In this document: positions 25,975 through 35,524 of the stretch, in pieces
Layout: each line of letters starts with the position of its first letter
Numbering within the stretch: the stretch's first letter is position 1
Assembly (NCBI GenBank): GCA_943788935.1
Contig: CALSSE010000007.1
Span: 353,871-417,870, forward strand
DNA length: 64,000 nt
Origin: an uncultured bacterium
Lineage (GTDB): Bacteria; Myxococcota_A; Bradymonadia; UBA7976; VGTA01
Direction of reading: 5' to 3'
Made by a program: the position numbers and the translations under genes
The notes under the pieces: model-generated
What the model saw: only the letters and a program-made list of their open reading frames with translations
The model's database searches: none
Told to the model about the DNA's origin: nothing

Positions 25975-28311
25975 TTAGCTGAGACGAGATTCTTCTCGTC
26001 GTTGGTAGAGAGTGAGCCCCTCTAGCAAGGTAAAGAGGAATAGACCAATCAAACCGATATGCCAAAGCTCTCGGCGTTGTCCGAGCGCTCTCATAGTGGT
26101 CGGTGTGGATCGCTCTGCTGTCTCAGAGGAGTCTGCCTGATCGATCTCGTGTCGCTGCAAGTCACTCTCGCTGACGTCAAGGTGTACGACAAAGCGTCTG
26201 ATCACTTGCTCGGTGTCTGTGAGATCGGCGCTCTGTTGAGACATGGAGCCCTTGACGACATCGTTAGCGGTCGTGATCTGATAGTGGCCGAGATGGGGAA
26301 GTGGAGGGCTGACCCAGCCACGTCGACGCTGAGAAGCATCGTTGGAGGCTACCCGCTGCGAGGCTCGGGTTAAGTTGAGGCGTCGTCCGTTCGGAGAGAT
26401 CGCAGAGAATGGGCCTTCCCCGCTTAATTCCAAAGTGAGTCGTTCAGACAAGGCTTTGGAGAGGACCGCCCCGCTCACCTCTCTGTTTAGATATCTTATC
26501 GTCTCGGCAGCGAGTGGCACAAAGTCGGGTCTGATGACCAAGTCTCCCCACTCTCGATCTATGGGGCCAGCCCAAAGAACGACGCGGCCTTCACCGACTT
26601 GTCGAGTCATAATGTAGGGGCTCCCCTCATTCAAGGTGACCACTGTCTCAGTGAGTGGAGAGGGTTGGGGGTCAAATAGGAAATATTGATTAATGGCAGC
26701 GAGCGCGAGGCTACTTCGTTGTGGATCATCGAAGGGGGCGAGGAGACTGTGAGCCTTAAAATCAGTTAATCGAGCCACCCCTCGCTCTTCTACTGCGGCA
26801 GCGTCTCCTGCTCGTCTCATCCCTCTTAAAGGACGTGGGAGGAGCCCTTTGAGCGATCTGTTCCACGCCTCTACATCAGCACGTGCGCCAGGGGTGAGCC
26901 ACAACCCTCCTCCGGCTTGAAGATGGGAGGTAAGCTGCTGTCCTAATCTCTCGCTAGGTCGAGGAATATTCGCTAGCATGATAAGGTCAAATCCCTCCAA
27001 TACCTCATCCTTCAAGTCGACGGCGATCATCGGCCGAGATTGGAGACTGACCTGAGTCCCTCCTAAAACGTTCGGTGCGAGCGCTCGCTCTAGATAGAAA
27101 AGCTCATCTTGGTGTGGTGTCGGCCTGGGATCCCCATTGAGAGCGAGGAGTTTAGTAGGAGGTCTAGATTCGATCCAAAATGGCCATTGATCATCTATCT
27201 TTAGTGGGTCTGGGGCGAGTTTAACCCAGCCTCTCTTAGCGACGGTCTTAGCGACAGTCTCTGAGAGGCCCTCACCGATATTGGTTTGATTAGGGTTTTC
27301 ACTCTGCTGAGGGGTGACTCTGAAATAAAGACGTTTGATCGCTCGTTCATTGGGCTTGAGGCTGAGGAAACCTCGAACGAGCACCTCTCCTTCAAGCTCC
27401 ACCCAGATGGGCCACAAAGTCATCGCCTCTTCGCTGAAATTAGCCACCTCGACCTCGACCCGCCACTGGTCTCGTCCCATCTGTGGCGCTGGAGAGAGAA
27501 TGACATCAGTGATCGCATGATTAGCGAGTTCAACGCGTTGCTTAGGACTTAAGATAGGCCTTTCTGCGTCATTCATCGGCGCTTCAATATCGCTGAGTTG
27601 AGCTCTCAATTCAGCGGTAAGGTCGATATGAACAACTTTTACTTCGCCAAGGGATGGGGGGGCAGAAGAGATGGTATTAAACATCTGAGCGGGTGTACTG
27701 AGAACGGTGATCTGCTTGCGCTCTGTGACCGGTCGCTCTCTCAATATTCTGTAGGCTAGAGTAAAGGCGTCCGCGAGGTCAGTGGTATGATGAGTGTCTC
27801 GGAGACCTCGAACGCCTTCTCTGAGGAGCTGATGATCAGCGCTGAGTCCTTGAGTGAGGCTCCGAGTCTCTTCGCCCATCACGATCACCGTAGCGGGTCC
27901 CTTGGTTTCAGAGAGCGCTCTCAGAGCGTGACCACGGGCGATATCTAATAGAGTTCTACGATCTTGAGTACCGATTTCATAGCTCATTGGGTAGCTCGTA
28001 TCGTAGAGGATCACATGGGCGCCCTCAACGGGATCAGCGCTCGAGTGCAGAGGCGTATCATCTGCACTATTAGGTGACCACATTGGCTTAGAGAGTGCCA
28101 TCGCTAGCGCAGCGAAGAGGAGCATTCTCAAAGAGAGCAACAGCCACTGTTTCATCTTCAAGCGACGAGCGGTCTTTCGATAGGCTCTTCGAAGAAATTC
28201 CATCGCCGGGAAGACAACGGGCTTGGCTTCTTTACGGTTTAATAGGTGAAGAATGGGGGGAATGGCGATCGCCAATAAACCAAAGAGCATGAGAGGAGCG
28301 AGGAAGGTCAT
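25975..28311 (-). CDS. BatA-like protein with N-terminal double-TM and von Willebrand A-like domain
   Basis: A 778-residue membrane protein. It begins with the BatA aerotolerance N-terminal domain (FLAPLMLFGLLAIAIPPILH, second TM at about 56-73). A vWA-like domain follows: VILYDTSYPM at 102-109 replaces the MIDAS DxSxS with DTSYP, so metal binding may be lost. The middle is mostly beta-rich extracytoplasmic sequence, including a glutamine-amidotransferase-like segment (DLIMLANIPRPSERLGQQL, then GGGLWLTPGARADVEAW). A final TM (LWHIGLIGLFLFTLLEGL) is followed by a short basic tail. Its start overlaps the DUF58 stop by 4 nt. Last gene of the MoxR locus. Confidence 0.82.
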   Translation of the reverse strand: MTFLAPLMLFGLLAIAIPPILHLLNRKEAKPVVFPAMEFLRRAYRKTARRLKMKQWLLLSLRMLLFAALAMALSKPMWSPNSADDTPLHSSADPVEGAHVILYDTSYPMSYEIGTQDRRTLLDIARGHALRALSETKGPATVIVMGEETRSLTQGLSADHQLLREGVRGLRDTHHTTDLADAFTLAYRILRERPVTERKQITVLSTPAQMFNTISSAPPSLGEVKVVHIDLTAELRAQLSDIEAPMNDAERPILSPKQRVELANHAITDVILSPAPQMGRDQWRVEVEVANFSEEAMTLWPIWVELEGEVLVRGFLSLKPNERAIKRLYFRVTPQQSENPNQTNIGEGLSETVAKTVAKRGWVKLAPDPLKIDDQWPFWIESRPPTKLLALNGDPRPTPHQDELFYLERALAPNVLGGTQVSLQSRPMIAVDLKDEVLEGFDLIMLANIPRPSERLGQQLTSHLQAGGGLWLTPGARADVEAWNRSLKGLLPRPLRGMRRAGDAAAVEERGVARLTDFKAHSLLAPFDDPQRSSLALAAINQYFLFDPQPSPLTETVVTLNEGSPYIMTRQVGEGRVVLWAGPIDREWGDLVIRPDFVPLAAETIRYLNREVSGAVLSKALSERLTLELSGEGPFSAISPNGRRLNLTRASQRVASNDASQRRRGWVSPPLPHLGHYQITTANDVVKGSMSQQSADLTDTEQVIRRFVVHLDVSESDLQRHEIDQADSSETAERSTPTTMRALGQRRELWHIGLIGLFLFTLLEGLTLYQRREESRLS

Positions 28312-29234
28312 GTAGCGCTCTCCAATATTTTGAGCAGAGTATGCTCTAAGTTGAGATCACTTCGGCACAAGCAATACCGAGCCCCCGTAGCTCTCACTGA
28401 GCGTTCTAAGGTCTCTTGAAAACGACCCAATTCATCGAGATAGGCCCTGCGAACCCCGGTGGGGTCTATTTTTATAGGCTCTTCTCCTTCCAAACCTTCA
28501 AAGAGAGAGAGCTCATCAAAGGGGAACTCGATCTCATAGGGGTCGAGGACATGAAGGAAGATCACTTGATAACCATGGCGCTTAAGACCGGTGACCGCGT
28601 CGACAAAGTAACCAGCATCATTGTCATCGTTAAGATCAAACCCATCAGAGATGATAAAGATCACTCCTCGGGGTGGGATCCTGCTGGGGAGACTCAATAA
28701 AGCCTCGCGAGCATCTGTGTCTGGTGACCAAGGCTGTGAGTCTAGCTCTCTGATGATCCGCCAAAATTGATCTCGTCGACTATTCGCGGGGAGTAAATGC
28801 TGTACTCGTTCAGCGAAAGTGATCAGACCGACCGCTTCTCCTTGCTGAAGAAGAGTCCAGCTCAATACCGCGCCGAGTTGAGCAGCGAAAGCACCCTTGC
28901 TATGTTGTCCACCGCCTCGATAGTTCATCGACATTGATCGATCAAGACTCACAAAAGCTCGCAGATTAGTCTCGGCCACATATTGTTTAATGACATAACG
29001 GTCACTCTTAGCGTAAGCACGCCAGTCCAAGTGCTTTAAGTCATCCCCAGGGACATAATCTCGGTGCTGAGCGAAGTCTAGACTCGCCCCTTGGCGTGGA
29101 CTCCTGTGATTCCCGCTGAGGGTTCCCTCGACGATTCCGCTCAGGTTGAGTCGTCCCCCAAGGAGGGCAGAGACTCGCTGAATCTCATGGATATCTACTC
29201 CGAGAGAGCTTACGGATGCTCGCTCCTCAGTCAC
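28308..29234 (-). CDS. DUF58 domain protein (vWA-like)
   Basis: A 308-residue protein starting at GTG 29234, with AGGAG 7 nt upstream; it overlaps the moxR stop by 8 nt. The DUF58 signature HRDYVPGDDLKHLDWRAYAKSD is intact, with a vWA MIDAS-like DRSMSMN (DxSxS) after it. Typical partner of MoxR ATPases, acting in assembly or maturation of other proteins; coupled to both neighbours. A longer in-frame start at 29267 exists but lies inside moxR and lacks a good ribosome-binding site. Confidence 0.9.
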   Translation of the reverse strand: MTEERASVSSLGVDIHEIQRVSALLGGRLNLSGIVEGTLSGNHRSPRQGASLDFAQHRDYVPGDDLKHLDWRAYAKSDRYVIKQYVAETNLRAFVSLDRSMSMNYRGGGQHSKGAFAAQLGAVLSWTLLQQGEAVGLITFAERVQHLLPANSRRDQFWRIIRELDSQPWSPDTDAREALLSLPSRIPPRGVIFIISDGFDLNDDNDAGYFVDAVTGLKRHGYQVIFLHVLDPYEIEFPFDELSLFEGLEGEEPIKIDPTGVRRAYLDELGRFQETLERSVRATGARYCLCRSDLNLEHTLLKILESAT

Positions 29235-30234
29235 GCTGTAACTCCTCGATGAGCGCGGCGACAACATCTCCGGAGGTGATGCCTTCAGCCTCCGCTTGAT
29301 AGTTAGTCAAGACGCGGTGAGTGAGCACAGCAGGTGCTAGGGCTTTCACATCTTCACGACTCGCGTGGAGTCGACCATTGAGAAGGGCGCGAGCTTTAGC
29401 GGCTAATATCAAACTCTGACCAGCACGTGGTCCCGCCCCCCAGCGGACGAGGCGTCTCACTTGCTCTGTCGCTAGTGGATCATCGGGTCGAGTCGCTCTG
29501 GTGAGTCTTACCGCGTAGGATACGACCTCATCAGCCGCTGGTAGTTCTCTAACTAAAGCCTGATAAGCGATGAGCTCTTCTAGCGATATAGCCGATTCAA
29601 CCTTGGATTCTTGAGGTCTCGTGGTGCGCTTGACGACTTCTAACTCTTCCTCGAGTGAGGGATAGCCGACTTGGATCATGAGCATGAAACGGTCGAGCTG
29701 GGCTTCGGGAAGCTGATACGTTCCCTCTTGCTCGACTGGGTTTTGAGTCGCGAAGACTAAGAAGGGTTTCGCTAGAGTATAGGTCCTCCCAGAGGCAGTG
29801 ATCTCACGTTCCTGCATCGCTTGCAACAAGGCCGCTTGAGTCTTGGGAGGGGTTCGGTTGAGCTCATCGGCCAAGAGGAGGTTGGTAAAGACCGGTCCCT
29901 CAAGGAACTCGAATCGACGAGACCCGGTCTCGGGGTCTTCTCTGAGGATGTCGGTACCTGTTATATCGCTCGGCATGAGGTCCGGGGTAAATTGGATACG
30001 ATTAAACTCCAAGCCTAGAGCTTGAGCCGTTGTGCTCACTAAGAGCGTCTTCGCGAGTCCAGGTACACCGACAAAAATACAGTGTCCCTGGGCGAAGAGA
30101 GCGATGAGGCTCTGCTCTACTACCTGCTCCTGCCCCACAATGACTTGCGCGACTTGAGAGAGGATATTTTGATAGGCTTTCGCTGCTCTCTGAGCGAGCT
30201 CTGTCTTGTTAGTTTTTAGTGATTGATCGGTCAT
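29227..30234 (-). CDS. MoxR-family AAA+ ATPase
   Basis: A 335-residue AAA+ ATPase. The start at 30234 (MTDQSLKTN) has GAGGTGG 8 nt upstream; an earlier start would lie inside the preceding region without one. Walker A is GVPGLAKT (56-63), Walker B LLADELNRTPPKTQAALL, and sensor 1 FLVFATQNPVEQEGTYQLPEAQLDRF. MoxR ATPases act with vWA proteins (DUF58, BatA/B) as chaperone-like machines in metal insertion and stress. Co-transcribed with both kinds of partner here. Confidence 0.95.
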   Translation of the reverse strand: MTDQSLKTNKTELAQRAAKAYQNILSQVAQVIVGQEQVVEQSLIALFAQGHCIFVGVPGLAKTLLVSTTAQALGLEFNRIQFTPDLMPSDITGTDILREDPETGSRRFEFLEGPVFTNLLLADELNRTPPKTQAALLQAMQEREITASGRTYTLAKPFLVFATQNPVEQEGTYQLPEAQLDRFMLMIQVGYPSLEEELEVVKRTTRPQESKVESAISLEELIAYQALVRELPAADEVVSYAVRLTRATRPDDPLATEQVRRLVRWGAGPRAGQSLILAAKARALLNGRLHASREDVKALAPAVLTHRVLTNYQAEAEGITSGDVVAALIEELQRD

Positions 30235-30298
30235 ATCTTGATCCACCTCTCTGCTAGAGTGAGTAAATATCATGAAATAATGTAGTGAGTTAGGTCGT

Positions 30299-31867
30299 CT
30301 ACGGAGCAGCTTGTAAGAGCTTGATCGCTCGCTGGGCTCTCTCCGCTTTAGAGTGTTCTCCAAGTTCACGATAGAGCTTAAAGAGAGCTTGATGAGGAAG
30401 TGGATGGAAAGGGTTAATCCCGACCGCTTCTTCGAAAGACATTACCGCTCGCTCTAACTCTTGGAGAGCGATATAGGATCTCCCAAGATTAATATATGTG
30501 GTGAGGTAAGTAGGGTAATAATCTTTGACTCGTTGAAGAGCGGAGGGAACGTCGACGGGTCTCTCTAACTCTAAGAGGCTCTCCGCTAAGCCATTTTGGA
30601 CGACGAGGTGTCCATCACCTCCTTTATCTCTCGCTTTTTGATATTCACGGAGCGCCGCATAGTATCGTCCTCGAGCGCGCAATAGCTCACCGAGGTGAGC
30701 CCAATCTTTGATCTCTTTCTCTTCAATACTATCGTACTCTGCCTCTGGTTCTCCCTCATCTCCGGGTCGCTTGAACTTGAGAGATCTCTGAACTAGACCG
30801 GGATAGCGTTGAAAACCTTCAGTCTTCATCGCCGCGAGCCACTCTGACCAGACCCCATCAAGGTCGAGTCCATAACTCTCGAGGAGAGCGTGGTCCATAT
30901 CGAGACCCTTCTTGAGATTCTGTAGAAGCGCGCGAAGCTGTGAGTAGCCACCTCGTTTATAAAGAAAATCGATCACTAAATGTACCTCAGCGAAGGCTAG
31001 ACTCGCAGCCTCTTGACTCGGAAGTTTAGCCATCGAAGGGTGCATCTGATCAAAAGTGATCAGCTGTCCTGAGTCAAGAGAGCGAGCGAGCAAGTCTTCT
31101 TGAGGAGGCGCGAGATGCCGATCTGGTTGGCTGCGCCAGCGGATTTCCTGAAACTTCGCGATACCTTCATGAAGCCAAATCGGTACAGTATTAGCGCTGT
31201 ATTTGGTGACATAATAGTGAACAAACTCATGAGCGACGGTATCTCTCCACCCATATCCCCTCACCAACCCTCTGGGGCTCGTAAACATGAGCCGGTTATA
31301 TTTGCAGAGGGCGATTGTTCCGCTGGTCTCGATATCTTCTTCGGTAAGGCTGCTCACTTTAGCGAGATAGTCTGCAGTAGGATAGATCTCCACTACGACT
31401 CTCCCGGGAGGGGTGTATTGAAAATCTTCACTGAGCGCTTTATCTGTCGCTTGCAGTACTTCCATTAAGTAGGGAACCAGGAGCTGATCCTCTTTGAAAT
31501 AGCGTAGGAGGAAGCGTCCATCTTCAGAGCGAGCCTCGCTCATCTGTCCTAGGTGCTTTAAAGTATCTCGGGCGGTGTTAATAAGTTCGGAAGCTCTATT
31601 CTCAAAGCTAGGATCGGCGATGATCGCCGCTTCAAACCGATCAACAGCCTCTTTGTAGTCACCTGTCATAAAGGCCAGCCTCCCCTCGAGCAAGTCGATC
31701 ACTGGTCCATGAACACCACTTGACTTGAGCGCGAGCAGAACTGAGCGAGCCTCTTCCGTCTGCCAAGCACTGATCAAATCATTGACCTGACGGGTAGATT
31801 GAGCGGAAGAAGAGAGAGGGGGAGATAATATAAACCACATCAATATGACTTGGATCGATCTCATCAT
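30299..31867 (-). CDS. exported peptidase MA-family metallopeptidase with TPR repeats
   Basis: A 522-residue protein starting MMRSIQVILMWFIL, a signal peptide ending near SSAQS; AAAGG is 8 nt before this ATG. After an N-terminal TPR-like segment comes a gluzincin domain: HEFVH (213-217) and the third zinc ligand Glu in WLHEGIAKFQE (E234), as in peptidase MA proteins. The C-terminal ~150 residues carry TPRs (YAALREYQKARD; LERAVMSFEEAVGINPFHP). Acts in the periplasm or outside the cell. It sits between the DUF4175-like and moxR genes, 45 nt from the former. Confidence 0.85.
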   Translation of the reverse strand: MMRSIQVILMWFILSPPLSSSAQSTRQVNDLISAWQTEEARSVLLALKSSGVHGPVIDLLEGRLAFMTGDYKEAVDRFEAAIIADPSFENRASELINTARDTLKHLGQMSEARSEDGRFLLRYFKEDQLLVPYLMEVLQATDKALSEDFQYTPPGRVVVEIYPTADYLAKVSSLTEEDIETSGTIALCKYNRLMFTSPRGLVRGYGWRDTVAHEFVHYYVTKYSANTVPIWLHEGIAKFQEIRWRSQPDRHLAPPQEDLLARSLDSGQLITFDQMHPSMAKLPSQEAASLAFAEVHLVIDFLYKRGGYSQLRALLQNLKKGLDMDHALLESYGLDLDGVWSEWLAAMKTEGFQRYPGLVQRSLKFKRPGDEGEPEAEYDSIEEKEIKDWAHLGELLRARGRYYAALREYQKARDKGGDGHLVVQNGLAESLLELERPVDVPSALQRVKDYYPTYLTTYINLGRSYIALQELERAVMSFEEAVGINPFHPLPHQALFKLYRELGEHSKAERAQRAIKLLQAAP

Positions 31868-31912
31868 GATGAACACCTTTGCTCAGACATCGGTTCGCAG
31901 TGGTTGGAAGTT

Positions 31913-34900
31913 TTAACGTACCAAAGAGTCATAATAAGCCTTCACTTGATCATCATAACCGCGAGCCGGTTTCGCTTTCATGGCGTCGAGCAGCTCTTCG
32001 CGCATTGATCGAGGACCACGCTCATTCTGCTCGGGGACTTCAACTCGTTCGGTCGATGAGCGACCTCTAGAGCCTGGCCTTTGTTGTCCGCCAGGCTTTT
32101 GACCCTCTCCCCCCGGTTTTTGACCTTGTTGAGGCTGTTTAGCTTGTTGGAGCCCTTTCATCACTTGTTGAAGCGCGTCACTCACTTGCTGTTGACCACC
32201 GAGTCCTCTGCCCGGCTTAGACTCTTTAAGTTGACGTTCTGCCTCGCTCGATCCACGCTGAGCTTGATCGAATGGTTCGGTGGGAACTTGATTGAGACTT
32301 GGAATCTTTTCTCGTCGTTGAGCGAGTCTAGAGCGGAGTTTCTCTAGTCTCTGCGATATATCAGACTGACGTCGCGCCAAGCCATCTTTCGCTGAGCTCT
32401 GAGGCTCTCCAGACTGTGCAGATTGAGGTTTGCCAGACTGTGCAGATTGAGGTTTGCCAGACTGTGCAGATTGAGGTTTGCCAGACTGTGCAGATTGAGG
32501 TTTGCCAGACTGTGCAGATTGAGGTTGTGCTTGTTCAGCCTCTGATCTCGCTTGACGCTCTTTAGCTTCATCTCGCGCTGCTTGAGCTTGAGCTTCGCGC
32601 TCTTGAGCATGTTGAGCCCTCTCTGCCAAACTTGATTTAATCTCCCGAAGCTCCTCGGCGACCTCAGCGCTTAAGCGCTTTGCTTCTTTGAGTTCTTCTT
32701 GACTGGGGGAGAGGACTCTTCGATCTCGACGACCGTAGTTAACACTTTGGTCAAGTCGTTGGAGACGAGCAAACTCGCTCTCTCCTCTCTCCGCAGCGTC
32801 TATTCCTTCCTCGAGCATCTGCTGATCAAGAGCTCGATTGAGATCATCGGCCGCCTTGCGTGCATCAGCGCGCACTCGTTCAACATAGCGACCGTTTCGA
32901 CTGAGTTTTAGCTCCTTCTCAATCTCTTTAATGCGAGCAGCTTTGGCTTTAAGATCTCGAAGTTTGTCTTGGTTCTCTGTGAGTGTATCTTTAACTTCTT
33001 GATCGATCGCATGTTGCTGGGACTGCGTGTCTTGTTTAAGCTCTTCTTGTGCCTTTATTAGGTCTCTTGTGCTGTCCATCAGCTCGCTGAGTGCTTGCTC
33101 AAGTTCGGGGTTCGTTTGACGATGAAGCTCTTCCATATCTTCCTGTAATTGCTGTGACATCTCTTCAAGAGCGTTGGAGAGCTCATCGAGCGCTTTCATC
33201 GCCTCCTCGATATTTCCTTTCTCGAGGAGCTGCTCGATGGAGTTGACCTGTGATTCACTCTCCTTGAGGCTATCGGCGACCTCATCAGTCTTCATACCGT
33301 CCAAATTTAAAAATTCTGCGGGGAGCTTCTTCTGAAGTTTCGCCATCATCTCTCGCATCGCCCGCATCTTCTGCTTAAAGCGTTGAAGCTCTCTCATGAT
33401 GCGTGCTTTAAGTGACTCGCTTGGCTGATCTTTATACATTTGCATCAAGTCTTTAATATGAGCTCGAGAGACTTTGAGTTCATCGGCGAGTTTAGACATC
33501 TCTTCAAGCGCCATGCGAGCAACCATCGCCTCAATGATAATGATGATTCCTTCATGGGCGAGCTCCACAGGGGCGCTCTTTGCTTCAATACGCTTGATCT
33601 CTTGACGAGTGACCGGTTGAGCCTCCCCTTGACGTTCTGAATCTTCGGCGAGCTGTCCATTCATTCGCCGTCCCTCATCGCCTAAACTGCTCTCCAACTT
33701 CATAAGATGGTTGGTGAAGGTTAAGTAGATCTCTCTAGGCGTCAATTCATCTTCAGCGAGTTGCTGAATCAGGAGATTGAGAGACTCTTGGGCGCTCACT
33801 GATTTTTGTCGAGCGTTTACCCAACGCATAAGGAGAGCCTCTAGGGTAAGCGGCATTTCATGTGCAGGCATATAAGCCATTTCTAAACGAGTCGCGAGAC
33901 ATTCGACTTGCACTTCTAAGTGCTCACGGAGCTGATCGAGTAGCTTACGATGAGCCCATTCAGGTGAGTCTACCTCTAGATAAATAATCTCTGAGGTCGA
34001 CTTTTGACTCCCTAGAGGCTCCGCTCTCTGATCAGCCACCTCAGCCCACAGCGCGATGCGGTCTCCTCCTTGAGCTTGGATGACTCTCAAATCTACGAGA
34101 TCTTCAGCGCTCCAACGGGTCCCCTTAACGCCATTAAGCGGTAAGGCTTCAGCGTTCTCCATATCAGAGGCTAAGGCGATATACAGGTTCGCGTCTCCTA
34201 AGCCGTAGTCATCTTTGGCATTGAGTTTCACTTTGAGGTCTTTGGCGGGGTCTACTCGCTCACCACTGACAGGATGGGTGATCTTTACACTAGGCGGGCG
34301 ATCAAGGGTAGCGACGACTCTCCTCTGAGCGGCTTCTCTCCATTCCACGCCCTCTTTATCTGTGAGTGAGATATTCCATTTAAAGTGGCTATGGACGACT
34401 AGTTTGGCAGTGACCGACCGCTTATTGATAGAAAGAGGAATCACTTGATTGTGATCTTCACTCTCGGGGCGTGGGTCTTGATCGATGATAAGAGAAGTTG
34501 ACTCCTCTCCTGCATCTTTTGAGCTTTGATCTACAGAGGGGCGATTTCCTTTTATCCACAGTTTCGCGGAGCGCGCTTGGCGACTGAGCGTAGCCTCAAT
34601 GATGACTTCGCTCCCCTCTAAGGCTTCAAAATCTCCACTCCCTCCTTCGAGAAATGTAGGCGGTAAACCTGTGTATTGAGGAGGGGTGATCGTGAGTTTA
34701 ATATCACCGATAAGTGGTGTATAGGCGAGCTTTTGAGTGAGACGTTCCGGCGATTCTTTAACGAGCTCTAACACTGAGCTGAGCTGGTCACCATAAGCGA
34801 CGATGACCCCCAGAGATAGGCAGCTAGTGAGGGCGGTGGCGATCGCGCCTATTCTCATTACATGCAGAGGGACCCATGTGGTCACTGGCGTTGTGTAGAG

Positions 34901-35290
34901 ATGTTCTTTGACATGATCGCCGAGCGCTTCGATCACTTGAGGGTCACCGAGACTCGGATCTCTCTCTGCGCTAAGGACAGTGAGTAAGGCATCATTCAAT
35001 GTTGGGTCATGGCGCTCTATATAAGTCGAGATCCAAGACCGTTTGGAGACAGTCAAGAGCCAATAGAGTGAGAGGACACAGGGGAGTAAGACTGTGACCC
35101 CTCCGAGTCCTATCAACACTTGTACTACAAGCTCGCCACGCCACCCTTCGATAACTACCCAAGCGAGCAAGAGAGTCGCGATCATGGAGGCGCTGAGGAT
35201 CACCATTAGGGCGTTGAGGGATCTGAACCCCCATAAGGCTAAGCTCACGGTTTGGAGACGTTTATATATTGATTCAACGGTCTTGGTCAT
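31913..35290 (-). CDS. DUF4175-like membrane protein with long coiled coils
   Basis: A 1125-residue protein. Two TM segments in the first 80 residues and one at about 148-170 anchor an N-terminal part typical of DUF4175 proteins, including a beta-sandwich stretch (LTITPPQYTGLPP) found in that family. From about residue 440 on it is almost wholly charged alpha-helix and coiled coil, with Gln/Ala/Glu-rich tracts, five PQSAQSG units and a Gly/Gln/Lys-rich tail (GGQQQVSDALQQVMKGLQ). First gene of the long MoxR/DUF58/BatA-like locus, and probably its large scaffold in the inner membrane. The family has no known reaction. Confidence 0.75.
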   Translation of the reverse strand: MTKTVESIYKRLQTVSLALWGFRSLNALMVILSASMIATLLLAWVVIEGWRGELVVQVLIGLGGVTVLLPCVLSLYWLLTVSKRSWISTYIERHDPTLNDALLTVLSAERDPSLGDPQVIEALGDHVKEHLYTTPVTTWVPLHVMRIGAIATALTSCLSLGVIVAYGDQLSSVLELVKESPERLTQKLAYTPLIGDIKLTITPPQYTGLPPTFLEGGSGDFEALEGSEVIIEATLSRQARSAKLWIKGNRPSVDQSSKDAGEESTSLIIDQDPRPESEDHNQVIPLSINKRSVTAKLVVHSHFKWNISLTDKEGVEWREAAQRRVVATLDRPPSVKITHPVSGERVDPAKDLKVKLNAKDDYGLGDANLYIALASDMENAEALPLNGVKGTRWSAEDLVDLRVIQAQGGDRIALWAEVADQRAEPLGSQKSTSEIIYLEVDSPEWAHRKLLDQLREHLEVQVECLATRLEMAYMPAHEMPLTLEALLMRWVNARQKSVSAQESLNLLIQQLAEDELTPREIYLTFTNHLMKLESSLGDEGRRMNGQLAEDSERQGEAQPVTRQEIKRIEAKSAPVELAHEGIIIIIEAMVARMALEEMSKLADELKVSRAHIKDLMQMYKDQPSESLKARIMRELQRFKQKMRAMREMMAKLQKKLPAEFLNLDGMKTDEVADSLKESESQVNSIEQLLEKGNIEEAMKALDELSNALEEMSQQLQEDMEELHRQTNPELEQALSELMDSTRDLIKAQEELKQDTQSQQHAIDQEVKDTLTENQDKLRDLKAKAARIKEIEKELKLSRNGRYVERVRADARKAADDLNRALDQQMLEEGIDAAERGESEFARLQRLDQSVNYGRRDRRVLSPSQEELKEAKRLSAEVAEELREIKSSLAERAQHAQEREAQAQAARDEAKERQARSEAEQAQPQSAQSGKPQSAQSGKPQSAQSGKPQSAQSGKPQSAQSGEPQSSAKDGLARRQSDISQRLEKLRSRLAQRREKIPSLNQVPTEPFDQAQRGSSEAERQLKESKPGRGLGGQQQVSDALQQVMKGLQQAKQPQQGQKPGGEGQKPGGQQRPGSRGRSSTERVEVPEQNERGPRSMREELLDAMKAKPARGYDDQVKAYYDSLVR
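32411..32527 (-). repeat. 24-bp tandem repeat, nearly five copies
   Basis: The unit AGACTGTGCAGATTGAGGTT + TGCC starts at 32411, 32435, 32459, 32483 and 32507; the last copy diverges after 20 bases. On the coding strand it gives five GKPQSAQS-type units in the linker of the DUF4175-like protein. The near-perfect identity suggests recent expansion and possible strain-to-strain length change. Confidence 0.95.
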
Positions 35291-35429
35291 CGTTCCTCTG
35301 CGCGATATACTCTCGGGGGAGGGCTTATAATTCGCTTGCTTCTTTTGTGGAGTGTTGGTGACTTAACTTGAAGCCTTGTGGTAGAGATATGTCAACGGAG
35401 ACTGCTCAATCTATAACATCTTTAAAGCG

Positions 35430-35446
35430 GCATGATCTAAACATGC
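35430..35446. promoter_or_regulatory. short inverted repeat upstream of the ECF sigma gene
   Basis: GCATG-N7-CATGC in the 234-nt gap between the DUF4175-like and sigma-factor genes, about 80 nt from the sigma start. It is small and could be chance; it is noted because a longer palindrome lies close by. Confidence 0.25.
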
Positions 35447-35468
35447 AGCTGAAACATTGAACGTCAAC

Positions 35469-35490
35469 AAGGTTTCATAACCAAAACCTT
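35469..35490. promoter_or_regulatory. perfect 7-bp inverted repeat upstream of the ECF sigma gene
   Basis: AAGGTTT (35469-35475) and AAACCTT (35484-35490) are exact complements around an 8-nt spacer, ending 34 nt before the sigma-factor ATG. Its 22-bp dyad shape fits an operator for a dimeric regulator, or a hairpin in the leader. No run of T follows, so it is not a terminator. Confidence 0.4.
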
Positions 35491-35524
35491 CCTAAAACTT
35501 ACAAATAGTATAAAGAGGAGCCCA

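Noticed and set aside
32411..32527. CRISPR-like array
   Set aside because: Copies are contiguous with no spacers and are in frame within a coding region.
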